Program-made: the position numbers and the translations under genes | DNA from: Stratiolaelaps scimitus | Taxonomy: Eukaryota > Arthropoda > Arachnida > Mesostigmata > Laelapidae | Assembly (NCBI GenBank): GCA_019614645.1 | Contig: JABWDB010000007.1 | Location: 8,011,501-8,075,500, forward strand | DNA length: 64,000 nt | Direction: 5' to 3' | Shown: positions 63,802 to 64,000 of the stretch, in pieces | Layout: each line of letters begins with the position of its first letter | Position numbering within the stretch: the stretch's first letter is position 1 | The notes under the pieces: model-generated | Told to the model about the DNA's origin: nothing | Seen by the model: the letters and a program-made list of their open reading frames with translations, nothing else | Databases searched by the model: none

Positions 63802-63839
<38 letters not shown>
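63802..63839. repeat. (TA)n microsatellite
   Basis: About 18 units with one C interruption near the right edge. Confidence 0.95.
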
Positions 63840-63844
<5 letters not shown>

Positions 63845-64000
63845 GTCTATGAAGATTAAATAAAAATGACGAGATCCCAAAAAGCTTGGTCACAATCATA
63901 TTACAAATTCGATCAGTAATTTTGCACGCTAAAGATTTTTGTATTGAGTATTCGATTTCTAATATTTCGAAGTTATATTGGCAATACATGTGTTGTTATT

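Larger units (their letters stand above)
59262..64000. other. Probable lipase intron 8 with GC-rich island
   Basis: After the exon 8 donor I searched the + strand for the 'NL..RLPVY..H.PAGTS' block and for the catalytic Asp and His blocks and found none. The interval is therefore read as intron running to the window edge. It contains the GC-rich island at about 60.25-61.6 kb, overlapping open frames at 63.0-63.4 kb after an acceptor-like site (63066), and a (TA)n tract at 63802. Confidence 0.5.

Noticed and set aside
1..64000. Possible new defence system, gene cluster or viral insertion
   Set aside because: No retroviral, transposase, reverse-transcriptase or viral protein motif was seen, and no cluster of related genes. 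Apart from the lipase and weak exon candidates, the window looks like ordinary intron and intergenic DNA.

Overview
This is eukaryotic genomic DNA, most likely from an arthropod. I lean towards a mite or other chelicerate, but the sequence does not prove it. Coding sequence is sparse and cut into short exons with GT-AG junctions. Introns run from about 0.1 to 4 kb. (TA)n and (CT)n microsatellites are spread throughout, and several GC-rich islands with triplet repeats stand in otherwise AT-rich DNA. I see no operons, ribosome binding sites, CRISPR arrays or phage genes.

The one gene I can identify is an acid lipase of the lysosomal/gastric lipase family on the + strand. Eight exons between about 47.0 and 59.3 kb join in phase. 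From exon 2 to exon 8 they give 261 codons without a stop. They carry the family N-terminal segment, the HG oxyanion motif, the GYDVW and TRG segment, the nucleophile elbow GWSQG, the LAPVANITH strand and a cysteine pair. The catalytic Asp and His exons are not found, so the gene probably continues past base 64,000. Its start codon is unresolved.

Layout: 1-18.9 kb has no gene I can support; it holds microsatellites, tRNA-related SINE copies and long but doubtful open frames. From 18.9 to 21.5 kb a GC-rich island leads to a likely first coding exon with a signal peptide and a consensus donor (21322-21456). From 21.5 to 46.5 kb there are candidate exons, of which 39368-39719 and 46192-46470 are the best. 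Between them lie long intron-like or intergenic stretches, SINE fragments and three more GC-rich islands. These candidates could belong to one long gene, but I could not join them. From 46.5 to 59.3 kb lies the lipase. From 59.3 to 64 kb is probable lipase intron, containing another GC-rich island.

I looked for an undescribed system and found no convincing one. The items most worth a second look are the candidate exon cut by one in-frame stop (39.4-39.7 kb), the secreted-protein first exon (21.3 kb), the GC-rich perfect hairpin (20.53 kb), the inverted SINE pair (17.0/17.6 kb) and the GC-rich island downstream of lipase exon 8.
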